64,000 nt of DNA from Methyloterricola oryzae (GCF_000934725.1 NZ_JYNS01000002.1:310001-374000), one strand, 5' to 3'; positions 39,961 to 50,450 are shown, counted from the stretch's first letter. The notes: generated from the letters alone by a model not told the origin. Made by a program: numbers and translations.

Positions 39961-40481
39961 AAGGACCCTTACTTTGAATTGTTGTTGGCGCGGGAACATC
40001 TGCGAAAATCCGGGATCGGCGTTTCTGGCGCCTGCAGCCCTCAAGTTCCGATTGTATACGGCAAAGCGCGTCAGCGCGACTCCATAGACTGCCTGCGCGG
40101 CCCTCAGCCGCTCCCTGCAGCCGATCTGTTTCAACAGTCATCACAGTTCTCCACTCACCAGAATGTGATGACACTAACCCAAAGCCGCCGCGCGTCCGCG
40201 GCAGGATGTCTGTCGCCAGTCGGTTACTTTTCAATCAGAGCTGCCAACGAGACCATAGCCGAGATCACCTAGGCAATCATGGGGATGGCCGTTCTTCGGC
40301 GCCGCGTAAGTGCCTGTTTCGGCTGCTTGTCGGCTTGAATAGCGGGACTCAGAGTCCATTAATCCGGCATTTCAAGGAGGGATAGAATGATCTTGGCACT
40401 CATCCCAAGGCTTGATATCGAGGGATCGTCTGGAGGTTCATGCCTTCAATGCATGCAGTTACCCAGCTTACGGTGCTTGGG
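39961..40481. other. 521-base stretch without a confident gene
   Basis: No convincing long coding sequence is seen. It holds a perfect palindrome GGACTC-A-GAGTCC (40345-40357). A strong ribosome site AAGGAGG (40374-40380) stands six bases before an ATG at 40387 that opens a 74-codon frame running into the kinase gene's opposite strand. A hairpin-like ACCCAGC...GCTTGGGT (40461-40482) lies at the kinase stop and may terminate it. The upstream half, 39961-40340, shows nothing recognisable. Confidence 0.5.
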
Positions 40482-43007
40482 TCACGCTGCGCCTTGCAGT
40501 TTTTTGCTGGCGTGCGCTAAGAGCGCCGCTCTGATGTCTTTGAACGCTACGGGTTTAACCAGATGCTCATCGAACCCGGACCGACTGGTGGATTCGACAT
40601 CTGTTGGCTGACCGTACCCGGTAATTGCAATCAAGCTGGCGTCGCGGGTTTCGGGTCGCTCCCGCAACCGGCGGGCGACCTCATGTCCGTCCATGTCGGG
40701 CAAACCGATATCCATCATAACCACCTCCGGGCGAAAGGACCTGGCCCGAGCTATTGCCTCGGCACCGCTGCAGGCCAATTCAACCTGGTGCCCGTGATTG
40801 CGTAGCAGCAAGGCGAGACTTTGCGCGATGTCCGCGAAGTCGTCCACAACCAGAATGCGCATGGATGGGAGTCTGCCAGAGACTGGAGTATCGGCTGGCG
40901 AGACGTATCGGTAGGCGCTTAACAGTGGCAGACGAACCCGGAACTCGCTGCCTTGGCCTAGGCCCTCGCTGCTGGCCGACAGCGTCCCGCCATGCAGATC
41001 CACCAACCGCCGTGCCAAGCTCAGACCGATGCCTAGGCCTCCTTGAGATGCCCTAAGCGAGCGGCCAGCCTGGGCAAACAGGTCAAAGATAGGCTCAATG
41101 GATTCCGGCGCAATCCCTATGCCGGTATCCTTCACCTGTATCAGAGCGGTTTCACCATCGGAAACCAGCCTCAGTTCAATGCGACCGCCGTTCCCGGTGT
41201 ATTTGGATGCGTTGTTCAGCAAATTGGCGAGCACCTCGGTCAGTCGGACTCGGTCCCCTTCGACCCATAAAGGCTCATTGGCGCGGTCGATAACGAGTTC
41301 CTGATCGCGCATTTCCACGAGTGGATGGCAGCTTTCGACCCCAGCATCGATAATCTGGTTCAGATCGATAGGCTCGCGCAGCAGTGTTACCTTGCCATTC
41401 ATGATGCGAGCCACATCCAGCAGATCGTCGAGCAGCCTGGTCATTTGCCCCAACTGCCGCTCGATCACGTCGCGCGCCCACTGCTCGGAAGAATCTCGGG
41501 GCGGTTGCAACTGCAGAATCTGGACCGCATTTCGGATGGGGGTCAGCGGGTTGCGCAGTTCATGGCCGAGCATGGCCAAAAACTCGTTCTTGCGGCGGTC
41601 CGCCTGGCGCAGAATATCCTCAACCCGCTTGCGCTCGGTTATATCGTGGATAAACCCATACCACAGGACGCTGCCATCAGCGTCCTGAGCCGGTATGGAC
41701 TTGCCCTCGACCCAAATTTGCCCTTTTACCGGGTGGTTCACGCGCCATTCGTCGTGCCAAGGTGCCAAGTCGCGGGCGGATTCGGCGATGCTCGACTTCA
41801 AACGCTCGACATCTTCCGGCGGGAGCATGTCGAAAACTGGAGCGGCATCCTGCGCCAACGACTCCGGAGGGATGCCGTAGATCTCCATGATGTTTGGGCT
41901 GGAGTAAGGAAAGGACATCGCTCCGGCCGGCGTTTGCCGAAAAGAGCAGATTACCCCTGGCGCGGTTTCGGCGATCTTGGTGAGCCTGCCTTCCAGTTCG
42001 AAACGCTGGCGCTCGGCGGCCTCCCTATTCGCAATATCCGCCTGTAGCTGCGCATTGGTTTGTTCCAGTGCGCGGGTTTGTTCGCAGACCTTGGCTTCGA
42101 GACGGTCATTGTATTGCGCTAATTCAAGCTCGGCGCGTCGGCGCACAGTGACGTCTTCCAGGGCGAAAAACAGCACCTCAACCTCACCAGCGTGATCCAA
42201 AAGGGGCGTCAGGGTCCAGTCCCAGTAAGTTGTTCCCCAATCCGGGTGGTCAGGAAAAACGAAGGGGCGAGCGTGCGCGTGGAACGGACGGCGGCTTCGC
42301 ACGACCTCGTCGAAAATCGACCTGGCATCGCTGGGATAGAAGTCAAAATGGTTTCGTCCTATGAAGTCTTCCGGACGTTTCTCGCAGGCATCGGCATAGG
42401 CCTGATTGACCCGAACGAAGTTGAATTTGCGGTCCAGTATCACCAGAGGCGTGAGGGAATGCTGGAAGAATGCTTCGATGTAACGACTCTGTCGCTCGAT
42501 TTCCTGAATGGCCACTCGCAGCTCTGTGGTTCGATCGGCCACGCCACGCTCCAGCTGCGCTTGGGTTTCCACCAGGGCTTTTTCAATCTCCATGCGTCTG
42601 GCGACATCACCCTGAAGTTGGATTGCATGATCGGTTGCACGCTGTAGCGCCTGCGCTTCGTGTCTTCGAAGTAAGGCCATGACGCCGCTCAGGAGGGTGC
42701 CGACTCCGGCCAGCAGCGCCAAGCGCATGATTTCGCTGGGTCTAGCGACCGCAAAGGAATGGTATGGCTCCATCAGGAAATAAGCGCTGGCAAACACACT
42801 TGCCACTACCGTCGACAAACCTGCGCGCAGGTTACCATGCCATACCGCGAGCAGAACCGCGGCTAGGCACAACAGCACCGGCGGGTTGTTACCGAAAACA
42901 TGCTTAAACTGCACCTGAAAGCCCACCAAGGCGGCGACAGCGCACAGGCCCGTGAAATAGCCATCGCAAGCAAGCCCTTTGGCGTGAAGCATTGTCGTTT
43001 TAATCAT
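40482..43007 (-). CDS. Hybrid sensor histidine kinase with PAS domains and receiver
   Basis: The 841-residue protein has four predicted N-terminal helices (residues 15-110, KdpD-like DUF4118 pattern), a coiled coil and two PAS domains (about 175-295 and 335-460). The kinase core has the acceptor histidine in AMLGHELRNPLTPIRN, N-box NLLNNASKYT and G-boxes DTGIGIAP and GLGIGLSLARRL. A C-terminal receiver carries the acceptor aspartate in VVMMDIGLPDMDGHEV. It may phosphorylate its own receiver and pass the signal to an unlinked partner. No DNA-binding output is encoded here. It lies downstream of the secretion locus. Confidence 0.93.
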   Translation of the reverse strand: MIKTTMLHAKGLACDGYFTGLCAVAALVGFQVQFKHVFGNNPPVLLCLAAVLLAVWHGNLRAGLSTVVASVFASAYFLMEPYHSFAVARPSEIMRLALLAGVGTLLSGVMALLRRHEAQALQRATDHAIQLQGDVARRMEIEKALVETQAQLERGVADRTTELRVAIQEIERQSRYIEAFFQHSLTPLVILDRKFNFVRVNQAYADACEKRPEDFIGRNHFDFYPSDARSIFDEVVRSRRPFHAHARPFVFPDHPDWGTTYWDWTLTPLLDHAGEVEVLFFALEDVTVRRRAELELAQYNDRLEAKVCEQTRALEQTNAQLQADIANREAAERQRFELEGRLTKIAETAPGVICSFRQTPAGAMSFPYSSPNIMEIYGIPPESLAQDAAPVFDMLPPEDVERLKSSIAESARDLAPWHDEWRVNHPVKGQIWVEGKSIPAQDADGSVLWYGFIHDITERKRVEDILRQADRRKNEFLAMLGHELRNPLTPIRNAVQILQLQPPRDSSEQWARDVIERQLGQMTRLLDDLLDVARIMNGKVTLLREPIDLNQIIDAGVESCHPLVEMRDQELVIDRANEPLWVEGDRVRLTEVLANLLNNASKYTGNGGRIELRLVSDGETALIQVKDTGIGIAPESIEPIFDLFAQAGRSLRASQGGLGIGLSLARRLVDLHGGTLSASSEGLGQGSEFRVRLPLLSAYRYVSPADTPVSGRLPSMRILVVDDFADIAQSLALLLRNHGHQVELACSGAEAIARARSFRPEVVMMDIGLPDMDGHEVARRLRERPETRDASLIAITGYGQPTDVESTSRSGFDEHLVKPVAFKDIRAALLAHASKKLQGAA

Positions 43008-43184
43008 CCTGGCTGAGACACGGCGTTAGGTTACCAGAGCCCCTGGAATGTTCCATTTTCATGTAATGTCGGCGGGTATCACAGCCGGACTCTTCGAGCC
43101 GTCTTTGCGGCTTCCCAGCACTGTCTCAAGAAGCCATCCCGCGGCACCCGAACCCACAACGGCAATGTCTGAGCGTCCCATACG

Positions 43185-45386
43185 TTACGGCAGTTCTATC
43201 GCGACCACCGGATCAATCGTGAGAAAATCAACACCCATTACTTTGCGCCTGAAGAGAGGCTCAGTGGTTTCGACCTGTGCCGTCAGGACGCGATATTGCT
43301 TGGGAGGAAGCGGATCCGGCGAGACTTTTAGTCGCCAGGTGCCGCCGACGATGCTGATTCCAGGCCCAGCCACGGCATCAAAGACCGGCTGGAGGCAAAT
43401 CTCGCTGATATCGTCCGGAAAGTCGTCGCAGATGATGATGATCAGCCGCTTGGGGTCAGCTCCAAACAATGATCCTGAAAGTTCAGGCGTCGTTGAACTC
43501 GTGACCGTATTCTTACGGTTTACATAGCTATAGTCTGCCTGGACACTGAATCTCTTGCCCGGTTGGAGGACATCCTTTGTCACCGCCAAAGACCACGAAA
43601 ATGTGATCCCGTTCGTCTGCGGGACGAGGTCAAGGGGCAGTTCGTTTGAATCGCCATCGGCGAAAAGGCTAATCGCCAGGCCATTGGCGTCTGCCCCGCT
43701 CCACGTGCCGGACAAATTCACCGCGTTCGGAAAGGTAACGAGGTCAGGTTGATTGATACCCAGGGTTTTGCCCGTTGAGGCGACCGTAAATGGCCGATCA
43801 ATCGCTCCCGCCTGCTGCGCGCATTGCGGATCAGGATCGGTGACCGCTATGCTGGCGGAGCAACTTGTGTTGCCGGCCAGATCCGTCACGAACAATTTCA
43901 GGTTGTATTGGCCAGGGGCGAGTCGCTCCGTGACATCCATCTGATAATGGCCTTCCGAACTCAATAGGATGTCATAGGGTCCAAGAACTGGGCCAAATTC
44001 GGTTCTTCCATCGGCGAGTAGCTCACGCAGTTCTACATAGGCCCGGCCGCCGGGCGGGATGTCGACGATGAACCAGGACTCCGAGGAGGTCTCAGGAAAA
44101 CGTCCTGGAAGCTGATTTTCACTGATACCCCCGGGGAGCGGCGTTGGCTTCTTTGGGGTAACAGTCAGAACGAGGACCACACGCTGGACTTGCCCGGGCA
44201 GTTCTGCCCCGCTGGCGTCGCGGCCGACCGCGGTAAAGGTGTACTGACCCTCGGGATATTTGTCGGTGGACAATGGAAAGGACCATGTTCCGCCGCTGAC
44301 ACTCACGCTTCCGAGTTCGGTCACGCCTTGAAACAAGACCACCTCCGCTACATTGGAGGCTGCCGTGCCGCGGAGCGCATTCACAGGGCCTTTTGTTGTA
44401 AAGTCCTGGACCTGCTCCGGATCTCTGGGATCGCCGATAGTATCCTCATCCAATTGGGTGATGGCCAGGAGATTCCCAGAGGGTATTGTGCTGTCGCAAG
44501 GACACGTAACGCCGCTCAACTGCTGCGGGATGGCACTCGCGCTGAAACACTTGGCAAGGCATGCATAGTCACCTGCTGTCATGAGGGCAGCCGCCCTGGC
44601 CCGCAACTGCGATAACGCATCCCACTGCCCGGCTTGGCTGGCCGGCGCGGCATTGAAGGCGCTCCCGGTCTCAACGATCTGCTTGCGCTGCAGCTCTGTC
44701 AGGTTCAGTTGCATGGCTGGCGCCGCAATGAGCTGGCTGATTTGAGCGGCGTTCGCCATATCCAGGGGTTGCTGCATACCCGGCAGGGTGGCGGCGAGGT
44801 TTCCAAGGAGTGCTTGCGGGGCAGCGCCGGATGCGGCCAGGGACAATTCGAGCACCGTATGCAGTTGGCGATCCAAGCGTTGTAATGCCAGGGTTTTTGG
44901 TTTGTTTGAGGGGATGAAACTGTAGCTTTTCAAGGTATACGACGGACTCAGCCCAAACATCGCAGGGATACGACGCGCTTTGACCTTGTGCTTATTGAGC
45001 AGAAGCTGCCAGACGGTGCTTAGGATGCCGATCCCTTTAGCGTCTGCCGGCGCTGATAAAATGAATGGATTCGGGGTTGCAGAACCCTGCTCGGCGCCAC
45101 CTGACATAAATAGCTTGCCCGGTCCCTTTGGCGCTTTGAAGCGTCCCTCTGTGTTGGTCGCGCACGACTTATCGCGCGGCGTCAACGTACCAGTCTTGTC
45201 CCTGTCCTTGAAAATAGTGGCGCCGATAAATCGGGTGCTCAAGCCGCCCGTCGAGCAGGTCGCTGCTTGTGAGGCCGAGCCATTCGCCAACAGCGCGGCA
45301 GCTAAAAGCACTGTTATGGTGGTCATGAACCGCTGATTCGTGTGCCGGCCGAGCGGGGTCAAATCCGAGTTCATGGCGTGCGTCAT
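43185..45386 (-). CDS. Large secreted protein with Ig-like regions
   Basis: The 733-residue protein has a signal peptide (TTITVLLAAALLANGSASQA near residue 22-41) after a short basic leader. ATG 45386 is placed by GGAGGAATCTGCA. The N-terminal part has a FKDRDKTGTLTPRD element resembling calcium-binding or carboxypeptidase-regulatory-like repeats. The middle is rich in helices and cysteine pairs (CLAKCFS, CPCDS). The second half looks like several beta-sandwich (Ig/Big-type) domains. It follows the haemagglutinin gene by 75 bases in the same direction and may be exported with it or act as an accessory adhesin. Function is unknown. Confidence 0.8.
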   Translation of the reverse strand: MTHAMNSDLTPLGRHTNQRFMTTITVLLAAALLANGSASQAATCSTGGLSTRFIGATIFKDRDKTGTLTPRDKSCATNTEGRFKAPKGPGKLFMSGGAEQGSATPNPFILSAPADAKGIGILSTVWQLLLNKHKVKARRIPAMFGLSPSYTLKSYSFIPSNKPKTLALQRLDRQLHTVLELSLAASGAAPQALLGNLAATLPGMQQPLDMANAAQISQLIAAPAMQLNLTELQRKQIVETGSAFNAAPASQAGQWDALSQLRARAAALMTAGDYACLAKCFSASAIPQQLSGVTCPCDSTIPSGNLLAITQLDEDTIGDPRDPEQVQDFTTKGPVNALRGTAASNVAEVVLFQGVTELGSVSVSGGTWSFPLSTDKYPEGQYTFTAVGRDASGAELPGQVQRVVLVLTVTPKKPTPLPGGISENQLPGRFPETSSESWFIVDIPPGGRAYVELRELLADGRTEFGPVLGPYDILLSSEGHYQMDVTERLAPGQYNLKLFVTDLAGNTSCSASIAVTDPDPQCAQQAGAIDRPFTVASTGKTLGINQPDLVTFPNAVNLSGTWSGADANGLAISLFADGDSNELPLDLVPQTNGITFSWSLAVTKDVLQPGKRFSVQADYSYVNRKNTVTSSTTPELSGSLFGADPKRLIIIICDDFPDDISEICLQPVFDAVAGPGISIVGGTWRLKVSPDPLPPKQYRVLTAQVETTEPLFRRKVMGVDFLTIDPVVAIELP

Positions 45387-45461
45387 TGCAGATTCCTCCA
45401 AACATAACAGTGCCTAAACGCTGTGCCGGACCCGCGTTCCCGGTGGTGATCAAGATCTGTC

Positions 45462-48020
45462 CTAGTACAGAATCAAGTCACTTCCTTTGGGCGGAAGCCC
45501 CCCCTTGCCGAGTATCGATAGACGGCTTTCCTGGCCTCTCGCGCAGTAGTTCGGATCCAATAAAGTGCCTTCGAAGGCGGGAGCGCCGAGGTTGGAAAGG
45601 ACGCCGTTCAAATTGAGCTGAGGTGCGGTCGAGCGGATCTGATTGCTCAGCCCACTTTCGGAAACCGCCTGAATGACATTGTCAAAGATGCTGGATTTCT
45701 TCCACTCAAACCTTTCTCTCCCCTGGCGGAACACAGGCTCGTAGGCGAATTCCTTGCCGTTGAGCGTGCTGCTGCTCGGGATAAGGGCCTGCAAGTCGAG
45801 GTTGATAGAGCCGCCATTTCCGCTAATGGCGTTTGCCTCGATTGCCCCTATGTCAAGCACCAGGGAATCGGCGTCGATCAGAATGTCGCCGCCGTTTCCC
45901 GGATCCGCCTTGACTGAGGTACTCAGTTTTGAGTTGCTGAGCATGAGGTAGCCGCTGCTGATGGTGATTCGGCCACCGTTGAGACTTTGTGCCTCGGTTA
46001 GAATCTTCGCGCCATTTTCCAATGATACAACCGGTGCGGATATCACAATGGCGCCGGGTCTAGACCCAGCGGGCTGGGGCTGTTCGGATTGGTTCTCCAG
46101 GGAAATGTTGCCTTTCCCGTTCGCGATTACCTGGCTGGTGGCCGACACCGCAATGCTGCCGGTCCTGCCGCTCGAACCGGGGCCAATTGAGCGGGCATTG
46201 ATGCTGCCTCCGGACAGGTTCACCTGATCTGCGGCAACGCGGACCTTCCCTCCTCGACCGGAACTATAGGTGTATCCCGATATCTCACCGCCCGCAGCGA
46301 TCGTGACGCTTCTAGCGGCCGAGACCGACACGCGGCCGGCATTGCCGGTGGTCAATACATCTTCAGACCCTGCGCCGGCGAGAATGCCGGTAGCCAGGCC
46401 CTTCTGCGAAGGGGAGGCCCTGCCTAGGCGACCGTCGATGACCAGGGCGCCCGGGGTGCTTACCTTGACGGCGCCTGCTGCGCCTGTACCCAACGTGGAA
46501 CTGGCGATGATGCCTAACCGGCGCAGGCCGATACCCCGTTGCGCGCTCACTGTGACGGTACCCCCTTGTCCCTGGGCGTCGACGTCCGTTTGAGCCCTGA
46601 TGCCCGACTGAATGCCATCACCGTCGATCGTCAGTTGACCAGAGCTTCGAACCCGAATATTGCCGGCCTTGCCGCTGGAAAAAGTGGTGGTGCTGATTTC
46701 TCCGCCTGCCGTGATCGAGATGTTGCCTTTGGACTGGATGTCGACCGATCCTGCGGCGCCGGCACTGTTGGGCTCCGCTTGCGAGTAAACGCCGACCGCC
46801 AGGCCAGGTGCGTCCGCCGATCCACGAATGACCAGATCCCCGCCGGTCTTCACCGTGACACCACCAGCGTTCCCAGGACCTTCTTTGGAGCTTTCGAGAT
46901 AGCTGTTGCCTGCTTCCTTTCCTGTGCAACTGACATCCTGACAGGCTGTAATCAGAAATTTCCCGGACGTTTTGACCTCCACCGGCGCGCTGCCGGCGCC
47001 AGGTTTTACGCCGTTCAATTCCTTGGCGCTGGCTGTTACGACCGATTTTTGCAGGGTCAAGTCCCCGGCCTGTAATGTAATGCCATTGCCGGGAGTCGTC
47101 TCGGTTGCGCCGCGATTGTTCGCCGACAGTCTGGAGCTCGTAAGCGCGACGGCGTTGCCGGAAATGGCTATCCGCCCCGCGCCTTCCCCGGATACAGTCA
47201 TGGAACTGTCCGAAATGGAAAGGGAACCCGCATTGTGTCGGGATGGCAGCTTTTGCGGCAGGGGAAGTTGGCCTTCAGCCGTTCGGCTCAGGCTCACCTC
47301 GCTCTTTCCGCGTGTCGCCACCAGCCTGATTTCGCCGCCCGGTGCCCTGACATTCGATCCAATGAGGCCGACAGAAGCGACCTGCACCTTGCCGGCCACG
47401 CCATCAAAGGTCTTGCCGTCGGCCGCGTTCAGCGTGGCGCCGTTGATTTGCAGCAGGGCATTATTGGCCCGAGACGAGCCGAGAAAGCCGAAGGCAGACG
47501 GCGTCGCGCTGCTGAGTGAGCTTCCCGCCGGCGCGCTGGCGCTGTAGCGCTTGCCGTCAGCGAACGTCAGCTGGTCGGCGGTGCTGACATGAACCGAACC
47601 CGGGACATCGATGCTCGCGCCTTCACGAAAGGTGACTCCATTCGGATTGATGAGATAGAAGTTGGCGTGGCCCCCTGGTGTCGAACGGAGCGTACCATCG
47701 ATTTCCGTTCCGGCGGGTCCGGTGACCCGGGTGACGACGTTGTCCACGCTGCCGGTCGCCGTCTCGCGGAAGGTGACGGTTTGCCCGCGATCGATGTTGA
47801 AGCTGGAAAAGCTGTGGAAAAGGTTGGGTCCCGCCCGACTGCCGATACTTTCCGGAATATCGATGTTCTTGCCGGACAGGACTTGCACCGTGCCCGCTGC
47901 GCCAGGACCGCCGACGCTGCCGTCGGTGACGATGCCGCCCGCGGCCAAAGACGCGCCGCTTAGGCCCGCATGCATCAAGGCGCAGACGAATGCCCGGTTT
48001 GCTGTCGTCGAAAGCTTCAT
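45462..48020 (-). CDS. TpsA: filamentous-haemagglutinin-type exoprotein
   Basis: The 852-residue protein has a signal peptide and a TPS secretion domain with the hallmark NFYLINPNGVTF near residue 115 and GGIVTDGSVG at the mature start. A long glycine/serine/alanine-rich beta-helix passenger follows, with repeated short motifs such as GNAGRVSVSAARS and GAAGSVDIQSKG. It ends with a tyrosine-cysteine segment and GKGGLPPKGSDLILY. A similar G-GGLPP ending is recalled from cyanobacterial haemagglutination-domain proteins. It is exported by the TpsB pore encoded two genes upstream. ATG 48020 has GAGGGAC upstream; a GTG three codons earlier is an alternative. Confidence 0.9.
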   Translation of the reverse strand: MKLSTTANRAFVCALMHAGLSGASLAAGGIVTDGSVGGPGAAGTVQVLSGKNIDIPESIGSRAGPNLFHSFSSFNIDRGQTVTFRETATGSVDNVVTRVTGPAGTEIDGTLRSTPGGHANFYLINPNGVTFREGASIDVPGSVHVSTADQLTFADGKRYSASAPAGSSLSSATPSAFGFLGSSRANNALLQINGATLNAADGKTFDGVAGKVQVASVGLIGSNVRAPGGEIRLVATRGKSEVSLSRTAEGQLPLPQKLPSRHNAGSLSISDSSMTVSGEGAGRIAISGNAVALTSSRLSANNRGATETTPGNGITLQAGDLTLQKSVVTASAKELNGVKPGAGSAPVEVKTSGKFLITACQDVSCTGKEAGNSYLESSKEGPGNAGGVTVKTGGDLVIRGSADAPGLAVGVYSQAEPNSAGAAGSVDIQSKGNISITAGGEISTTTFSSGKAGNIRVRSSGQLTIDGDGIQSGIRAQTDVDAQGQGGTVTVSAQRGIGLRRLGIIASSTLGTGAAGAVKVSTPGALVIDGRLGRASPSQKGLATGILAGAGSEDVLTTGNAGRVSVSAARSVTIAAGGEISGYTYSSGRGGKVRVAADQVNLSGGSINARSIGPGSSGRTGSIAVSATSQVIANGKGNISLENQSEQPQPAGSRPGAIVISAPVVSLENGAKILTEAQSLNGGRITISSGYLMLSNSKLSTSVKADPGNGGDILIDADSLVLDIGAIEANAISGNGGSINLDLQALIPSSSTLNGKEFAYEPVFRQGRERFEWKKSSIFDNVIQAVSESGLSNQIRSTAPQLNLNGVLSNLGAPAFEGTLLDPNYCARGQESRLSILGKGGLPPKGSDLILY

Positions 48021-48158
48021 GTCCCTCACTAGCCTTCAGGTCCGTGGAATCAGCAATTTGTCTCCCCTCAAACGACGGGATTGTTCCTTCCCATCACTTA
48101 TACGCCGGTTGGAACGCGCCTGTCGATATAGGAAAGGTTCTTAGCTGGCCCCGTATGG

Positions 48159-50450
48159 TCAGAGCCAGTTGCCCACCAGGATGAACGGGGCCCAGAAGAA
48201 TGGATGCGAAAAACGCGTGTCCCTCAGAATGGCCAGTTGGGCACGGCGCAGGGCCTGAACCTTGCTGGTTCCCGGCTGGTAAAGCGCCCGGTAAAAGGCC
48301 GTCATCAAGTCTGCAGTAGCTTCATCCGACACAGGCCAGAGCGATCCCAGCGCGCTCCGGACTCGGGATTTGAGCGCGATCCCGCTGAGGCCCAGGGGGG
48401 CGCGATCATCCCCCACCGCGGTCTGGCAGGCACTCAATGTCAGGAGGTCAACAGGCCGCCGCTGCAGGCGCGCCGATGAGAAGATGCGTTCGAAATCATT
48501 GACGTCGAGCACGGCGTCACTGGCCATGATGAAGCCGACGTCGGCGCTGTGTCCGAGGACACCGTGGGAAGCAATGTGAACAATCGAGTACTCGCCGCTG
48601 CCGATCTCCTGCTCAAAGCGGCTGCGGGTAAACGCATCGTTGCGCAGCACCTTGTGCGGCAAGGTCTGCTCCAACTCGTGGACCTCCCGCTCCACGCCGG
48701 GGAGAACCATACGTTCGGCAACACTGGCGCGAAAGTCCCGATCTTGGGCCCAACTTTCAAGTTCCTTCGCCCCCAGCGCATCGGCATCATCCCAATCTTT
48801 CCGGCTTTGGGCGGCAAGCGCGCGGAAGAATACCGGTGGAAGGTTCTCGACGACAGGACCGGCGGTGCTCATGCCGGCGATCAGGGTCTGCGCTTTTTGT
48901 GCCCCGCTTGCGTCGGATTCCAGCAGGCTGAGCCCTGGCGAGGTCGCGGTGGCGTAATGCTCCAGGACATAGTGTTGTCCATCGAACAAGGCCGCCAAGG
49001 CAATGAGCCGGATCGCGCCATCGGGGACCATGACCAGCGTATCCACGTTTAGGGAACGCAGCCAGGGTTCAACCGACTCAAGCAGCCAACCATACCACTG
49101 CCTCGAGAGTTGGTTTGCGTCAGGCGCCTGCTCCCGCAGAGCCGTGGAAAACCGGACGGCGCTGGCCTGCAGCGTGTTGGCGCGGACTGCGTGGCTGTAG
49201 CGCTTCAACTGATCGCCGACGGCGACCAGAATGTCCAGGCGCTCGGGAAAAATGATCGGGTACAGAACCGCGGTGCGGGCGTCCAGGGATTCTATGGGCG
49301 TCCGCTTAGGGCGAGGTAATGCGCAGCGGCCACCCAGATAATCTTCCATCTCGGAGCGCTTGATGAGTTCGACGGTGTCGCGAGCTTCATGAAGCAAGGC
49401 AACATTGGGGGGTGCTTCCATCCCGGCTTGCTGGAGCAGCAGGTCAGCCAGTTCGAGATAGATAGGCCCCAGAGTTTCGCGAAACGATGAACGGCCATCA
49501 TGGTATTCGACCGGGATATCCGGCCTCAGCAGTTCCAGTTGCTGGCGGGCACGGCGGTAGGCGGCCAAGGCCTCGCGCGGCTGGTTCAAGGCGCGCAGCA
49601 GCCGGCCCTCGCGCCACTCGAGTTCCATGAGTAGATCACCGGCTTCGGAGCGTTCAGCTTGCTGTCGCGCCTCCCCGTTCAGTTGCAAGGCCTCCCGCAG
49701 ACGCCGCTGGCCTTCATACAGGCCTGCCAGTCCGGCCAGCGCCTCGGCATTCAGTCGCGGCGAAGCAGTGCCGATGCGGCGAGCCTTGGCGAAGCTGTCA
49801 TAGGCCAGCCGCTCACCCCGCTCGCCCAGCGTGCTGGCCTGCGCCCCGAGATTGAGCAGCAGCCGTGCCCGGCTTGGCTCGAGGGAAATAGAATCCAGAT
49901 CCCCAGCAAGGGCCTGCAGTGCATCAAGCCGCGCCGTGGCGCCCAACAAACGGACGTGCGCCAGCCGAACCGCAGCATCCGCTTCCAGGTCGCCCCGGGC
50001 CTTTACTCGGGCTTGCCGGTAGAGATCCAGCGCCTCGTCACGGGCACCGAGGCTGGCGCGCACGTCGGCAAGGGCGGTAAGCCACCGCGCCTGATCAGCG
50101 GCGGATGGATCACCGCTGATCGCTTTGTGAAGCAGGTCTTCGGCCGCATTCAAATGCCGCATGCGGTAATGCGTCACGCCCAGCCACCCGGATGCTACGG
50201 CGCTGTCTGCCGGCGTTGGGGCAACTCGAACCGCTGCCTGCAAGGTATCCAGAGCCAGGTGGAACTGTCCCGCCTGCAGTTGGCGCGTGCCCGCGGTCAG
50301 CGTGGCGGTAAAGTCCCCATCCGTCTGGCCGGCTGACGCGTAGAAGGAAACCTGTGCGGCAAATAGGGCAAAAAGGCAGGCGGCAAGAATGGCGAAACGG
50401 GTTGCGGCGGCGCGTTTCGCTCCCGCCTTTTTTTGATTGGCTGGCTTCAT
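48159..50450 (-). CDS. Exported TPR-CHAT caspase-like protease
   Basis: The 763-residue protein starts MKPANQKKAGAKRAAATRFA, followed by a hydrophobic segment (ILAACLFALFAAQVSFYASA), so it is probably periplasmic or membrane-anchored. Tetratricopeptide repeats fill about residues 50-410. The CHAT domain follows, with the catalytic histidine in SIVHIASHGVLGHS (about 630) and cysteine in LLTLSACQTAVGDD (about 672); both are intact. Its ATG overlaps the TpsB stop (ATGA), so the two are coupled. CHAT proteins are caspase-like peptidases. A role in processing the exoprotein encoded next is plausible but not shown. Confidence 0.9.
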   Translation of the reverse strand: MKPANQKKAGAKRAAATRFAILAACLFALFAAQVSFYASAGQTDGDFTATLTAGTRQLQAGQFHLALDTLQAAVRVAPTPADSAVASGWLGVTHYRMRHLNAAEDLLHKAISGDPSAADQARWLTALADVRASLGARDEALDLYRQARVKARGDLEADAAVRLAHVRLLGATARLDALQALAGDLDSISLEPSRARLLLNLGAQASTLGERGERLAYDSFAKARRIGTASPRLNAEALAGLAGLYEGQRRLREALQLNGEARQQAERSEAGDLLMELEWREGRLLRALNQPREALAAYRRARQQLELLRPDIPVEYHDGRSSFRETLGPIYLELADLLLQQAGMEAPPNVALLHEARDTVELIKRSEMEDYLGGRCALPRPKRTPIESLDARTAVLYPIIFPERLDILVAVGDQLKRYSHAVRANTLQASAVRFSTALREQAPDANQLSRQWYGWLLESVEPWLRSLNVDTLVMVPDGAIRLIALAALFDGQHYVLEHYATATSPGLSLLESDASGAQKAQTLIAGMSTAGPVVENLPPVFFRALAAQSRKDWDDADALGAKELESWAQDRDFRASVAERMVLPGVEREVHELEQTLPHKVLRNDAFTRSRFEQEIGSGEYSIVHIASHGVLGHSADVGFIMASDAVLDVNDFERIFSSARLQRRPVDLLTLSACQTAVGDDRAPLGLSGIALKSRVRSALGSLWPVSDEATADLMTAFYRALYQPGTSKVQALRRAQLAILRDTRFSHPFFWAPFILVGNWL

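Noticed and set aside
45462-48020. Repeats in TpsA as a possible DNA repeat array
   Set aside because: The repetition is at protein level (beta-helix motifs) with varied codons; there is no regular DNA period and no CRISPR-like spacing.
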